From contig NC_069105.1 in the NCBI RefSeq assembly GCF_947172395.1, positions 8,081,971-8,145,970 on the forward strand: a DNA stretch of 64,000 nucleotides, read 5' to 3'. Both the position numbers and the translations under genes were made by a program. This DNA comes from Bicyclus anynana (taxonomy: Eukaryota; Arthropoda; Insecta; Lepidoptera; Nymphalidae). This document shows, piece after piece, positions 31,507 through 44,074 of this stretch. Numbering within the stretch: position 1 is the stretch's first letter; each line of letters starts with the position of its first letter. The notes beneath the pieces are model-generated. The model searched no databases. It was not told where the DNA came from and saw only the letters and a list, made by a program, of their open reading frames with translations.

Positions 31507-31640
31507 AGGTGGACTGACGACATCAAGCGAGTCGCAGGGATTCGCTGGATGCTCAGTATCGTGATGTTTGGAAGTCCCTACAAAAGGCCTATGTCCTGCA
31601 GTGGACGTCCATTGGCTGATATGATGATGATGATGATGAA
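31507..31640 (+). mobile_element. RTE LINE 3' end (same subfamily as 17296-20528)
   Basis: Near-identical to the last 130 bp of the intact RTE, apart from a 7-bp deletion near 31552 and one substitution in the penultimate codons. It ends in ATGATGATGATGATG. Confidence 0.82.
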
Positions 31641-31794
31641 CTAGAGTAAAAATACTCTTTGTGACAGAATTGTCCTCTAAAGGAACTGCAGCCTAGCTGT
31701 TATATTCATCCCTCTTTCCTTCTGTCTTTCCTGCGGCAACAATCAAATAAGAAAGAACAGAAAAAGAAAATCAGCCAGTAATACAGTGTAGGTA

Positions 31795-31953
31795 TTATCA
31801 TCATCATCATATATATGGCTCACTGTTGATCACGAGTCTACTCTCAGGATGAGAGGCTAATAGTCCACCAAGTTGATCCAATGCGAATTGGCAGACTTCA
31901 TGTTCACATACTAAGATAATTGAGTTAATTTTCAGGTATAAAGGTTTCCTTAG
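31795..31953 (-). mobile_element. SINE family A, 3' half
   Basis: It starts with the ATCATCATCATC tail and keeps the body to AGGTTTCCTTA, where a SINE B copy begins. Confidence 0.65.
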
Positions 31954-32260
31954 ATTACTTTGATTCTTTAAAGTTAGCCCTTGGCTACAATCTCACATGA
32001 AGCAATCTAAGATGGAATTGGGCTAACTTGTTAGGAGTAGGATGAAAATTCACACCATATTCGGTTTCTATACTACATCGTACTGGAACACTAAAATCTA
32101 AAAAAAATTACCGGTAGGGTGGTAATTAGCTACGGCCGAAGCCTCCCAGCCCAACCTGGAGCAATTAAAAAAGCCTCAACCAACCCAGCCGGGGATCGAA
32201 CCCAGGACCTCAGTCTTGTTAATCCACTGGGCAAACCACTGGGCCACAGAGGCCGTCAAA
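31954..32260 (-). mobile_element. SINE family B
   Basis: AAGTTAGCCCTTGGCTACAA, then body and head (GGGGATCGAACCC, then GGGCCACAGAGGC). Several small deletions. Confidence 0.75.
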
Positions 32261-32814
32261 AACGACTACGGACTAATTTCTTAATCTGATCCACTTGGAC
32301 TAACAACATGGCATTTACTACACCCTATTATCCTCTGCCTACGATATTCAATCCCATAATTTATGGGATAACCACAGTCCGTAAGTAGATAGTCATATAC
32401 ATTGTAAGGTACACCGTACCTTATCAGGTACACCTTAATAAAGCCTTAACGATGCGTCATAGCGAAGTGCTTGGACGTATTTTTATTGTCTCGCATAAAA
32501 ATGTTTACGTTGATTCATTATTAATTAAAATATAAAATCTAGAACATAATTATAATAACGGATATTCTATCTGTCTCTCATATACCTGCATTCAGTAGTT
32601 TGCACAAATCTTTTAGCTAGGGTAAGTACTAAACGTAAAAACTGTTCAAAGATGAAAAGAAAAGTTGTTCTCTAACACAGTATCGTAATGAGTCCTCAGG
32701 ATTAAAAATATAAGATCTTAAGTTGATCCGAGCTGGAAATCGAACCCAGGACCTTTCTTTTGAAACCACAGCAATACTTCTTTAATTTCTATTTGGAGTC
32801 CTTTGCCATAACTT
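32261..32814. other. AT-rich non-coding stretch
   Basis: A tRNA-like B-box scrap (AAATCGAACCCAGGACC, about 32727-32755) is the only recognised sequence. Confidence 0.4.
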
Positions 32815-32827
32815 TTTTATGTTCGCA

Positions 32828-33250
32828 CGATGGAAGTTTGTTTGTGTATCAACACAGATTAATCAATAATAAGCAGGTGGAACGTACGGAACACGACGGT
32901 GTCGTAGCCGCTCCCAATACAAAATTCAAAAACGAATACATTCTCGAGTTAGTACGACACGAAGCGTCGCATCTGTAACTTTCAATATTATTCAAGAACA
33001 ATGGCGTCTTATGTTTTTAAATATTTTAAAAACTTTTCACAAAAACTAAAGATGGAGTTTTTTTATTGGTAATTAATATTCAATAATATATTATTCATTT
33101 ACGTAATTGTTGTTAGTGTTAAATTTTGAAATACAAATTATGAAATAAGTTTGTATATGCGTATGTCAAAGCGTGATGTTTTTTCATGGGTTTCACAGGC
33201 TTCACCACGCTGCTTGTAAAGACTCATTCTGTGTGATCTTTATTCAGTGT
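32828..33250 (+). repeat. Duplicated segment J, copy 2
   Basis: It matches 27762-28430 minus the Helitron-like insertion. Landmarks: CAATACAAAATTCAAAAA, TTTCAATATTATTCAAGAA and TTGTTGTTAGTGTTAAATTT. Confidence 0.6.
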
Positions 33251-33984
33251 GTACTGTGTATCAATAAATAAATAAATATAGTGCCTTTTTGATTCAAATT
33301 TTTATGGTAATGAGGTTTCCATAATTAAAAAATAAAAGCAAGGAAATGTATGTAAAATATAATAAGTTATGAAGAAATGTTTAAAAAAATATTCTCAAGT
33401 TTTGCTCAAAGCTCGAGTACCGCTTGCAATTTGTAAGAGACCGCCGCAAAATGATGTAATTAACGGATAATTGTGGCCGCCCGCTCAATTGACATTCTCC
33501 ATTCATCTACCATGCATCACGGCCACGGGTTTCTACAGTCTTGCTGCGTCAAACGGTGTGAACGGCGAGGCGTCTTGCGACAAAATCAAATCAGTGGTTC
33601 AAATCAATCAAATAATTGACCAACCAAGCAGATGGCCCACTTGATAGTAAGTGTTTATCGCCTATAAACAGATCGACATTTTGCAGGGTATAAAAGGAAC
33701 ACGTCCTACAAAGTTACACCATGATTGCGAGAACGATACCCTTTGCAGAACTGAGTTGTCCAAAAGCAACATTACTTTTACTAAAAGCAACTTTTAGCTG
33801 CAGTTGTTTAAAAAGAAAATACTATATTAGGAATGATCAAGATTTAACATTAAATATTCTATTTAATTAAGTAAGTAACTAGTGTCAAAAATGTGACTTA
33901 AACAACGATACCTATTGATTGTGTTGGCGTATAAGTATAAGGGGGTTTTGAAGCTACAAGAAATCGCAACGTGAATATTTTGAT
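33251..33984. other. Non-coding stretch
   Basis: Mostly unrecognised. A somewhat GC-richer part (33470-33600) has no supported ORF. Confidence 0.4.
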
Positions 33985-34168
33985 ATTCATTTCAACATTT
34001 TTTGACAGAAGGGCTGGCTCATTTTTTGCGCAAAGGATGAGCCTGGCTGTCCAACGCGGAAATACAGCCAGTATTCTTGCCACCATTCCACGTGGGAATG
34101 ATTTATATAGTTATTAGGATAAGTTAGCTTAATTTCCTTATTGTATTCTTTCTCAATAAAAAAAATCC
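33985..34168 (-). repeat. Dispersed repeat H, copy 2
   Basis: Inverse of 25855-26010. The minus-strand frame includes RWTARLILCAKN. Confidence 0.5.
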
Positions 34169-34236
34169 ACTTGATATTCAGTCATTCCTCTGCAACTTAC
34201 AGATAAAAAATATGAGCTGTCACGGGAATCCTAGCA

Positions 34237-34449
34237 GATGTGAAACATCGACATTATTTTGTAAAAGTAATATGTAGAAAAGAACACTGGAAGAAAATCG
34301 CTCAGTCGATTGCGCATGGCGACGCATCGCCACACCATACACACTACTTCATATAGACTGTATATATATACCATCATATAGCGTGGCACCACGGTATGCG
34401 TCGTCACGCCAGAAATCGGTTTTACGTGAGGCTATAGATGTTTCACATC
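34237..34449. repeat. Foldback MITE with 13-bp perfect TIR
   Basis: GATGTGAAACATC (34237-34249) and its exact inverse at 34437-34449. Inner motifs (GCGACGCATCGCC and GCGTCGTCACGCC) also tend to pair. Confidence 0.6.
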
Positions 34450-34821
34450 AAAAACTAAATCGCGAAAATTATCGCATGATTTGACGCAATACGCTGTTCC
34501 CGCCGCTTGTTGCTGTGGCCGTATACATCGTACCGTCGACTGTACTAGCCGCGCTTTAGGATTGCCATCCAACCATTTTAAATGGCAGCTAATACGTGCT
34601 AATATTTATCTACCGCTAAGACTTACCGGTATACGCCGCGGTTTGTAAAGGCATTATCATTACCATTAGCCTATTTTAACGTCCCACAGGGCTAGACCTC
34701 CTTACAAAAGAGGTGATATAGACCTTTGACAGTAGGCAATTTAAAAAAAATACAAAATCTTAAATTAATTCAATTCTTAGAACCAAACCTGTCTTTTAAA
34801 AACCACAGCATTAATCACACA

Positions 34822-35110
34822 ACCGTGATAGCCCAGTGGATATTACCTCTGCCTCCGATTAAGAGAGTGTGGGTTCGAATCCGGTCCGGGGCATGCACCT
34901 CCAACTTTTCAGTTTTGTGCAAATTAAATATTACGTGGTCTCAAACGGTGAAGAAAAACTTCGTAAGGAAACCTGCATACCAGAGAATTTTTTTAATTCT
35001 TTGCGAGTAGTGAATTGTGCCAATCCGCATTGGGCCCGCGTGGTGGACTAATGCCTAACCCTTCTCATTCTGAGAGGAGACTCGAACTCAGCCGAATATG
35101 GGTTGATAAC
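34822..35110 (+). mobile_element. SINE family A
   Basis: The head is intact (GCCCAGTGG, GGTTCGAATCC), the body is present, and it ends AATATGGGTTGATAAC. Confidence 0.78.
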
Positions 35111-35124
35111 AATAAGCACACAAT

Positions 35125-35345
35125 ACCACTCTCTTCTTGGTTGCATTCTTCATTGTTGAAGATCGTGTCCACACTGCAGCCCCTCCGATGCATTGTTAAC
35201 AATTCCCCTCCACACAGACCGGTCCTCAGCTTTTCTAATGGCTGTTGTTACAGCCAGGGAATAACTTAACCTGGTCAGACCAGCGGGTAGGTGATCAGCT
35301 GCGTGGTAGTCTCCCCTCCACCTTACCCACCACTATTAGTTTATC
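35125..35345 (-). mobile_element. LINE C-terminal fragment
   Basis: A minus-strand frame reads RKAEDRSVWRGIVNNA and then HDLQQ before a stop, like the C-terminus of LINE polyproteins (A-x-D-R-x-x-W...V). Confidence 0.4.
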
Positions 35346-35348
35346 CTG

Positions 35349-35525
35349 CCCCTGTAGCCAAGTGGCACGCCGATTCTCTTTCTACGATCGCAAACGCTTC
35401 GAAAACTAGAAAATTGTATAAGAATGACAGATCTTGATCACGTGGCCTGTCGATAGCAAATGTTATTCCCATACATTTTTCTAATTTTCGAAGCGTTTGC
35501 GATCGTAGAAAGAGGGCTACAGGGG
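35349..35525. repeat. Foldback MITE family E, long-armed copy
   Basis: The left arm GCCCCTGTAGCC...TCTTTCTACGATCGCAAACG and the right arm CGTTTGCGATCGTAGAAAGA...GGCTACAGGGGC are inverted. Related copies at 42232-42389 and 61288-61440. Confidence 0.7.
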
Positions 35526-35579
35526 CTGGTTATCGGGAAGGCGACGGGCTATTTGACCAAAGTAACTCAAAATCCTCTG

Positions 35580-35628
35580 ATAACAACAACAACAACAACA
35601 ACACTAAAGAGAAGAAGAAGAAGAAGAA
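35580..35628 (+). repeat. CAA and GAA microsatellites
   Basis: AACAACAAC followed by AAGAAGAAG. The latter is the tail of the LINE 3' end that follows on the minus strand. Confidence 0.85.
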
Positions 35629-36300
35629 ATATACTTTATTGTACATTAAAAACAAAAATAAACAATAACTTATAATAACACTTAGAAACTAATGTACAAA
35701 TGGCGGTCTTATCGCTAAAGAGCGATCTCTTCCAGACAACCACTGTGGAAGAGAAAAAAAAAACGTAAGCACCGATTCGGGTATACGCACACAAAAATAA
35801 GAAAAGTTAAGTAATTTAAATACATAAATATTAAGCAATAATACATAATAATAATACATATAAGAGGTTGATTATGGGAGATTTTCTCTATTTAGTATTT
35901 TAAGTTTATACAAGGCATATTAATATTTTACTAACCTTTTTAAGTTGTACAGGCTTCGTCAAGTAAACATTTCCGACATCTACTTTTTGGTAAGAGATCT
36001 GTGAACAAAGAAAAATTTTATTAATTACATGAAATCGAAAAAAAATATTTTTGGTTTCAGTATCGATTGTATAATGCTCTCCGATAAAATTTTTCAAAAT
36101 ATCTTCAGTGTACAGAATTTGACTTGTTACAGTTTTATTATAAGTATAGATATAGAAATAATTTATTTATTTTTCTACTTTCTATGGGAATATCTGCCAA
36201 ATAATAATAATAATGCCAATTTTTAATAATGTTTTGTATTTTATACTTATATTGTTAAAAATTTAAAAAAAAGAAGTATTAAATAAATGAGAGAAAAAAA
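35596..36300 (-). mobile_element. LINE 3' end with GAA/TTC tail (second copy)
   Basis: Inverse of 1670-2180. 35596-35870 matches the terminal part and 36223-36300 matches the upstream part, with about 350 bp of different sequence between. Confidence 0.55.
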
Positions 36301-36601
36301 AAATAATAATAAGCTCTAGACAATAGGCTAGTTGACACTTCTTAAATGATCTTATATTGTTCATAATCATGTATTTTTGAGACGACACGAGAAATTAAAA
36401 AAAAATCCAAATTTTTTATATTAAGTTTTATTAGTAAACCTTAACTTTTATTAATTAATATCGATATATTTCGGACCCTGTATATATATATAATGCATGT
36501 ATCTGCAAATAAATAAATTGATTGATTGTTTTATTGATTGACCCTTATTCCATGTACCTACTATACAAAATTAATATTATTGTTTACGAATATTGTTTAA
36601 A

Positions 36602-36800
36602 CTAGCTGACGCCGCGCGGTTTCACCCGCGTGGTTCCTGTTCACGTAAGAGTACGGGGATAATATATAGCTTATAGCCTTCCTCGATATATGGGCTATGT
36701 AACACTGAAAGAATTTTTTAAATCGGACCAGTAGTTCCTGAGATTAGTGCGATCGAACAAACAAACTCTTCAGCTTTATATATTATAATATTAGTATAGA
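36602..36800 (-). mobile_element. Helitron-like short repeat, family C1
   Basis: CTAG at 36602-36605 with the GCCGCGCGG stem, and GA (TC) at 36799-36800, flanked by A and T. Confidence 0.75.
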
Positions 36801-37600
36801 TTAAATTTGATATGAGTCAACTATTCTCTTACAAGAAGAGGGCTAATAGAGTCTAGGCTTATCGCTAACTTGGAGATAAATTTTCGAAAAAAAAAATTAC
36901 ATTTTTTTGATTTAGTACATACTCGTACAGACTATCATTATAAATATATAAGTACGAGCTAGTAGATAATAGTTTAATGGGCAATTTAATGTAAAATATT
37001 AATTTCGCAGTGCTCCCATGGTCGTAAAGGCAATATTCATATCAAATACTCGTAGATACCTCGCTCGATACAGTCGGGACATAAATTTGAATGACTCTTA
37101 TCCGTTATGGTATCGTCAGTAATGGTGCTTGGTTAGGACATAACCTAAATACTATGTCGAAAAGACGGTACCGATAGCAAAAAAGATATGTGTGTCAGAC
37201 AAGATTGACAATATATGCTAAGGGTTCTTCTTGTATGGAAATAAAAATATCCTCCTTCCTCATAGTCTAAAACAGAAGCCCTGGTCAATATTTAAATGGA
37301 AAATTTACAATTTATTATTAAAAAAAAGTTATTATGACATTCAAGATTATTTCATGGACATGGACATTTTCTAACTTATTATTTTGTAATTGTGACATTG
37401 TATTAATTTAGTTTTTTTTTCTTCTTTCAAATGTATTTAATTATTTAAGATAATTCATACACCAGTTATGGTAAAATGTATAAATGCTCAATTCTATAAA
37501 TGTACCATCGTGTTAAACCTACATTTTCATGAATAAAATATCATTCATTCATTCATTCAGCACTGTGGATAATCGATAATAATATTTTTAACATAAAAAT
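36801..37600. other. AT-rich non-coding stretch
   Basis: Nothing recognised. Confidence 0.4.
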
Positions 37601-37822
37601 GGAATCGACTTCAAACACGTATATCAGTTATTTTGATCTTAACACAAAATAATAAACCGATTTTCATGAAAATGGAATGGGGCCAATCTGGAAGACTCTA
37701 CTCTTTTGAACAAAAAAATATTTTTCAGAATTGGTTAATAAATGACGAAGTTATAAGGTAACGAACATTAAAAAAACATACGCGTCGGATTGAGAGCTTC
37801 CTCCTTTTTTTGAAGTCGGTTA
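37601..37822 (+). repeat. MITE family D, near-complete
   Basis: Ends GGAATCGACTTCAAA and TTTGAAGTCGGTTAA are inverted. The internal AAACCGATTTTCATGAAAAT and GACGAAGTTATAAGGTAACG regions are shared with the other copies. Confidence 0.65.
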
Positions 37823-38135
37823 AAAAGAATTTAGAAGTTTTACGTTTTATTGATTGTTTGGGAATGTTCTATATTTTGGTATGAAAATAAAGTCTTTTAT
37901 GTGTAATATGTACCCAAAATAGAATTCGTTTAGCCAAGATGGCGACAATTGTTTTTTTTGTAGGTATTTTTGCAATAATATTATTGTTGATCTGTCGAAT
38001 AGCGTAGCCACGAAAGCGTAAATATTTTTATTTATTTTTTTCTTATAATATAGTTGACAGAAATTCTATAAAAGAGCATCACTTCACATTTTTACAAGAA
38101 ACTGCTGTCCAATTCCCGACAAACTGAGGCATAAG

Positions 38136-38413
38136 TTTTAAGCGGTGGATTTACAATACCCGAGGTCTTGGGTTCGATCCCCAGCTAGGCTGATTTAGGT
38201 TTTCTTAATTGGTCCAGGTCTGGCTGGCTGATGGGTGGTTTCAGCCATGACTAGTTATCACCCCACCGACAAAGACATACCATCAAGCGATTTAGTATTC
38301 CGGTACGATGTTGTGTCGAAAACTAACAAGTAAGTCCGCTTCCATCTTACATTGCATCATCACTTACCATCAAGTGAGATTGTAGTCAAGGGCTAACTTG
38401 TAAGGAATAAAAA
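38136..38413 (+). mobile_element. SINE family B
   Basis: From GGTGGATTTACAA through the B box GGTTCGATCCCCAGC to GGGCTAACTTGTAAGGAATAAAA. Confidence 0.78.
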
Positions 38414-38894
38414 AATGCTACCACACAACCTGCTGTATTTAAAACGGTCAAGTGTCATATATAAAGGTTATGATTTTATTTTGATAATAACGTAAATGGT
38501 TTTTGCTGACGGTACCACAAAGGTACTAGATATTACTGGATATACAGCAGTCGCCTCAGGCGTTTACCTCGCTATGCTGTCGAGCTACGCGGCAATTTTT
38601 TGTCGTATTTAAGCTAATTAGCCTTGATTGCACCACCAACGGTTCCGACGAATCGCTGTAGGCACGCGACTGTGTTACTAGTAACGATCACTTAGATTTG
38701 TATCGATTGCGTAAAGATATGTGGTATATGTGATTAGAGTAAAGCCTCAATAGGTGTACGATTATTTATTTAACTTATTTGTTATTTTAATATATACATC
38801 ATGAAATTAAGCTCGACCAAAGTGTAGCATAAACTACAGTTAGTTTTACTGTGTCATGTACCACATGACATTCAATTTTAAGATACTAGAGTTA
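38414..38894. other. Non-coding stretch
   Basis: Nothing recognised. Confidence 0.4.
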
Positions 38895-39056
38895 GAGACA
38901 CACCGCGGTTTCACCTGCATAGTTCCCGTTCCTATGAGAAAACGGGGATAAAACATAGCTTTAAAAAACCAAAATTGTTTGAGTAGATCTAGAAGTAACC
39001 CTCTACAACTTGCCTCTTACATATTTATCTCTTTATACCCAATATTAGTATAGATT
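38895..39056 (-). mobile_element. Helitron-like repeat, mixed C1/C4 type
   Basis: The CCGCGGTTTCACCTGC stem side, GTTCCCGTTCC and the AATATTAGTATAGA end are present. The CTAG end is lost. Confidence 0.45.
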
Positions 39057-39072
39057 AGGCAATACCTTGTTA

Positions 39073-39297
39073 TTTAATTTAAGAAATTAAATATCACGTG
39101 TCTCAAACGGCGAAACAAAAACATTGTGAGAAAACCTGCATACTAAAGAATTTTCTTAACTATCTACGTGTGTGAAGTCTGTCAATCCGCATTTGGCCAG
39201 CGTGTGGTGGAAAAAGGCCTAACTCCTTTCATTCTGAGAGAAGACTCGTGTTCAACAGTAAACTGAATATGGGTTGTTATCGATGATGACAATAACA
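39073..39297 (+). mobile_element. SINE family A, head missing
   Basis: It starts at AAGAAATTAAATATCACGTG and runs to GGGTTGTTATCGATGATGAC. Confidence 0.7.
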
Positions 39298-40252
39298 ATA
39301 TTAAGTCCAGAGCGAAGAAGCGAAAAAATTAAGTATTGATCTTCGATTGTAGAACTTCATTTGTGCCCTCTCCCAAGTGACTTGCTTGGACAACGTTTCA
39401 AAATCAAATTCAAGCTTAAAATTCGTTTTTTCAAGTAGATTTAGTTTACCAGATTTTTTTGAAGTTTTATTGTTAGTAGTGACTAGTAATTCTACCACTA
39501 GTCCAGAAGGCTGGGCTTTTAAAAAGGTAAACGTACTAACTTACCTTAAATGTTTTTAATACAGCGATCGATAGAGCTAGATATACTTATCACAGCTTTT
39601 TAGGGATAACTTTTTTATAGCCTGAACGCAACGAAAGGTTAAAGGTACAGAAACCTTTAAATTCATAAATCGAAATTCATAAACCATACAATCTTAACTT
39701 TTATTATTTACAACATAGACGTTGAAAATTACAACAAAAAATCGGTTACTAAAATTGCGTTTTTCTTGAATTCTGGAAGTCTATTCAACGGTGACAAATA
39801 CACGTGTAGACGCTAGTTTTATTATCTAGTTATATAGATTTCTATGATCGAATCTAACAACCAAATATTTAAGTGGTATTAGCTACTAAGACCTTACAAG
39901 ATTAAAATACTGGGCAATAAAAATACAACCAACGGTATGGTATCGTTAATTTTTACGATACAGTTGTTAGAGTCGCGTTGAAGTCTTTTGTACTGGAGTT
40001 ATTCAGATAATAAAATACGTTTATAAAACTGTTCGTGCTAATTGCTCAAGAACATGCATCTGTTGAAGGTAAACTAGCGTACGGCCGCAACTTTGTCTGC
40101 ATATATATCGATTAATTATAAAAAAATGAAAAAAATATACTTTAATCTGGATGTCTATTGAAATGCAGCCAGTATTTTTGTATTTTGTATAGGTAATAAG
40201 ATACGTTAACTATATAATTATTGTATTATAATATCTAAATAAGAAAAAAATA
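39298..40252. other. Non-coding stretch with one unrecognised open frame
   Basis: The minus frame 39301-39498 (Lys/Leu-rich, including KLNLLEKTNFKLEFDFETL) is not a protein I recognise, and it abuts a SINE. Nothing else seen. Confidence 0.3.
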
Positions 40253-40436
40253 CTCTGACACCCCGCGGAATCACCCTAATAGTTCCTATTCCCGTGAAAA
40301 TACGGAGATAAAATGTAGCCTAGACACTCACAAATAACGTGGTTTTTATTGGTCAAACAATTTTCAAAATAGGTTTATTAGATTCAGAGATTATCCCCTG
40401 CAACACTACAAACTTTACCTCTTTATAATACTAGTT
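40253..40436 (-). mobile_element. Helitron-like short repeat, family C4
   Basis: CACCCCGCGG stem side, GTTCCTATTCCCGTGAAAATACGG, CAAATAACGTGG, and the TATAATACTAG end. Confidence 0.5.
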
Positions 40437-40729
40437 TATATTTAATTGATTGGCTGAAGGTGCTCAAATTATCGTGGTCAGACAAGGTGCGAAGCGAGAA
40501 TGTATAGCCAAGATGCTGGAAATTCTAACTGAATATATAGTAAAAATTTTCTGAGACATATAATACTCGTATGTCGGATATTGAAGCGTATCATAAACGA
40601 CAAGATCCAAGGAAGCCGAAGGCGCAACTAGTTTTTTTTTTCTCTCTCTTCCACAGCACTCATCCATTGCACGCATCCATAGCACGCATCCTTTCATATA
40701 AAAACATACGTGTATCTTAGTTGAATCCG

Positions 40730-40822
40730 TTTCCACCAGTGCTAAGCTATGCGCCTATGAATATGATTGGTGAATATCAAACGCATCCATAGCAACATAG
40801 CGTAGCACATCTCTGGTGGAAA
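40730..40822. repeat. Short foldback element (TTTCCACCAG ends)
   Basis: TTTCCACCAG and its exact inverse CTGGTGGAAA enclose about 93 bp, with inner pairing (GCTATGCG / CGTAGC). Confidence 0.5.
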
Positions 40823-40823
40823 A

Positions 40824-42231
40824 GCAACCTTATTCCAAATTTCGGTGCGAAAACTGTCCGACAATCTAATTAATTGTAACAGTAATTAATGAAGTGACTT
40901 ACTAACTGAATATGTGTCACGGCTTTTGTGGCCAATGATCTACGGAGGTGTTTTAATTTGTAGCCAACATTATCGGCTCGATCGGGCCGATTTATCGCTG
41001 TCGCTGATTGTAATTATAACGAGATCGTTTAAAAGTTGCCACATACGCTTAGGCGGATCGAAAACTGATATTTTTCATTTTGTGCCAAAGTTATATCCAT
41101 TCGACTTTGATCCAAAGTATATCCATTCGTATTTGTTTGATACGAATTGGTTCCGGTATTTCTGTAGCGTGTTTAAAAATTCTTCCACCAATAGAAAGAT
41201 ATGTTATCTACGAGTAACATGGTCTTTATTTTATTCCTGTATTATTATTATTATTATTAAATATTGTACATAAAACGCAATGAAACAAGCTTAACCAAAT
41301 TGCAACATAAAACAGGTGGCTTTCCCATGCACTGTGCAGTTATACAATATTAAATAATTAGATGAAGTAAAGAGAAGTACTTACTAACTTCCATTCAAAA
41401 ATTGGTCCAGCTACCATACCTACCTAGGAGCAATGGCTGACAAATTTTCAATTTTACTAAAATGCGTTATAACTAACTATCCCAGACTATGGAAGCAGGT
41501 ATCATTGATTTGTTACAATCTGATAGATTTGCTTGCCAGTAAAGTTACAACACAACGTAAAAAACCGTGGTTTACCTACGCGTTTAACCGAAAAGTTTCC
41601 AATGTTCTAGTCCTTAGATTTACAGAAGTCGTACATTACTAATTCGGTAAGATTTAAATTGTAAAGTAATTAATTGTCCGAGAACACAGTAGTTATTGAC
41701 ACCGTTTTTATCTTGGACGTTATAGTACAAGAATTAGTGGTGTATTTCAGTACCTGCGTTTCAACAATGAATTTATTCATTTGCTGATACAGTGGCAAAT
41801 GTGTTAGTAGCAGCACTACCGGTAGTAAAGCAGTAGATAGTAGTTTGGAAAGCAGTTTCTACCGTTCTCGAGTCGGCAAGAAACTTTGTAGTTTTAGAAT
41901 TCAAGTACAGGAAAAGAAGACATCATAGATAAATATTAATTTTCAAAGAGCTTTTAAAATAAATGTTTAGGTACTTATGAAACCACCTTATGCCAATTAC
42001 AATCACCAACTTTATCACCGTAAGCCGGTTCAATTATTAAGTTGCATTTTAGCAACGTGGTGGGCCTAAATTCATATCCAGACAAGCTTGAACATAGAAG
42101 TGAAAAGAAATGTTACAAACAATACCGTAACGGGCTCTCTACACACTGCATGAGTGGCGTGAGAAGTAGCAAGGGAAGTAGGCAGTGTGGTTGTGTGTAG
42201 TGTGCTACTCGTCTACCGCTCCGTATTTTGT
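40824..42231. other. AT-rich non-coding stretch
   Basis: No family or gene recognised; open frames lack known signatures. Confidence 0.35.
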
Positions 42232-42389
42232 CGGTCCCTAGAAAAATGTATGGGAATGACAGATGTTGACCACGTGACCTGTCGATAGCAAATGTCTTTC
42301 CCATACATTTTTCTAGTTTTACAAGCGTTTGCGATCGTAGAAAGAGAATCGACGTGCCACTTAGCTACAGGCACAGACTCAACACCGAT
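42232..42389. repeat. Foldback MITE family E, left arm truncated
   Basis: It shares ATGTATGGGAATGACAGAT, CCTGTCGATAGCAAATG, and a right arm to GTGCCACTTAGCTACAGGC. Confidence 0.6.
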
Positions 42390-43169
42390 AGTAAAGAGAT
42401 AAGATCTGCCCGCTGGAATATTGTCTTACACTCTCCTCCCAACATTATATTTTCAACTAATTTAAAAATATAAGGTAAGATTTAAAAAGATTTTGACAAG
42501 CATTAAAAAAAAAAGATAAAATGATGTAAAATCTTGTATCACTTTGAAGTATTTTGTTAAAAAAAGGTGATTAAATTAATGATGTAGAAACTTGTACCAC
42601 TGTCTCTTAAACTATAAGATTAAGAGTGCGATAACCGTAACAAAATGGCCGTCACATAAGGCGTCTGTCACACTCGCCGGCACTGATTTATTGCTACCCG
42701 CGCACGTGGGCTCTCGTAAAAGGAGTTAATTTGCATACATTACAATTTATTATGCGAAAATTTGGACGAGCAAGTTCCATGTTTAGTCAATAAATAATAA
42801 AACTTGTCTATAGTTTTGTTGTTGAATTGGGTAATATGCCTTACCTAATAGATTTATCTAATACTGCTTTTTAGTCAGCGACAAAACTTTTAATAAAATA
42901 AAATTTAATGATACTATTTGATGGTATAATTTTAAAATTCTACTTATATAACTTATGCTTTCGAGGCCTATTCTACATTTCAAAACCGTCTCTAATAATA
43001 CTATTTTTCAGTTATGGCAAAACAGCCAATAATTTGGTTTTTAAAAATTATCCAAGATTCCATAATATCCTAAAGAAAATATTCATTCATTTGGTTACAA
43101 GAAGGTGAGTTGAATAACTTTGAGCCATAGCTCTACAGTCAACGAGCACATCAGCTCGCTCCAGGCCCT
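42390..43169. other. AT-rich non-coding stretch
   Basis: Nothing recognised. Confidence 0.35.
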
Positions 43170-43205
43170 TTGTTTTTTTTTTATTCTTTACAAGTTAGCC
43201 CTTGA
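43170..43205 (-). mobile_element. SINE B tail fragment
   Basis: TTATTCTTTACAAGTTAGCC with poly-T only. Confidence 0.6.
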
Positions 43206-43474
43206 CAGGTTTATAAGGAACATATGAAAATAGTTCTATTATACATTAATAATCTTTAAATTCTATTATAAATTAATTATAAGGCACAATAAATTTTATT
43301 CAATTCCTTATTTATTCGTGATATTATATAATCATGAAAAGTGTAATGGCGGTATTTACTGCTAATAACTTTTAAATCATTGATCAAGTTTCCATAACGG
43401 TAGAAGGCATATGACACCAACTCAAACTGATAAAATAAGAAAATCGATGGTAAAAATAAAATGTTTATTTGTAA

Positions 43475-43592
43475 TTTTTTTTTATTCTTTACAAGTTAGC
43501 CCTTGACAACAATTTCACCTGCTGGTAAGTGATGATGCAGTCTAAGATGGAAGCGGGCCAACTTGTTAGGAGGAGGATGGAAATCCACGCGT
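43475..43592 (-). mobile_element. SINE B 3' fragment
   Basis: From the poly-T and AAGTTAGCCCTTGACAAC to GGATGGAAATCCACGCG; head absent. Confidence 0.7.
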
Positions 43593-44074
43593 AGTTTAGG
43601 ATTGCGTAGATTAAATTACTATTAGTACTTTAAACCCTTATTTAATGGATTAGAACGGAGTCTAACAAAAATCAGCTCTTAAACCATTAATATTTTGCAA
43701 ACGGAACCCATAATCGGAAAATTGTAGTAAATGACTCCTCATATCTTTTAAACGATACCATACCATAAAAATTCATCCCCACTTTAGTGGTAAAAAGGAC
43801 CGACGGAAGGATGGACAGACAGACGGACTTGACGAAACTATTTGGACTACGGAACCCTAAAAAGCTAATGATTTTCCCAAATTGGTAGAAATGTTTACTA
43901 GGAGAGAAAAAACTTCCGAAATATCAGGGAGTCGAGTTACTAGCGTCTTATATCACTCTTCAAAGAAAGAAAATGGATAGGTTTGCACATTAAGGTGCAG
44001 TTTGGTTAGCAATGCTTACGTATAATCCAAATTCATTATCTTTTATTCTGTTATATAAGTATTCAGGCTTGGAT
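43593..44074. other. Non-coding stretch
   Basis: Nothing recognised. Confidence 0.35.

Noticed and set aside
32760..32978. 72-codon open frame in segment J as a host gene
   Set aside because: The other copy (27.8 kb) has stops in the same frame and differences are not concentrated at third positions, so coding is unsupported.
39301..39498. 65-codon minus frame as a possible exon
   Set aside because: No recognised domain and no convincing splice sites on both sides; kept only as a note.
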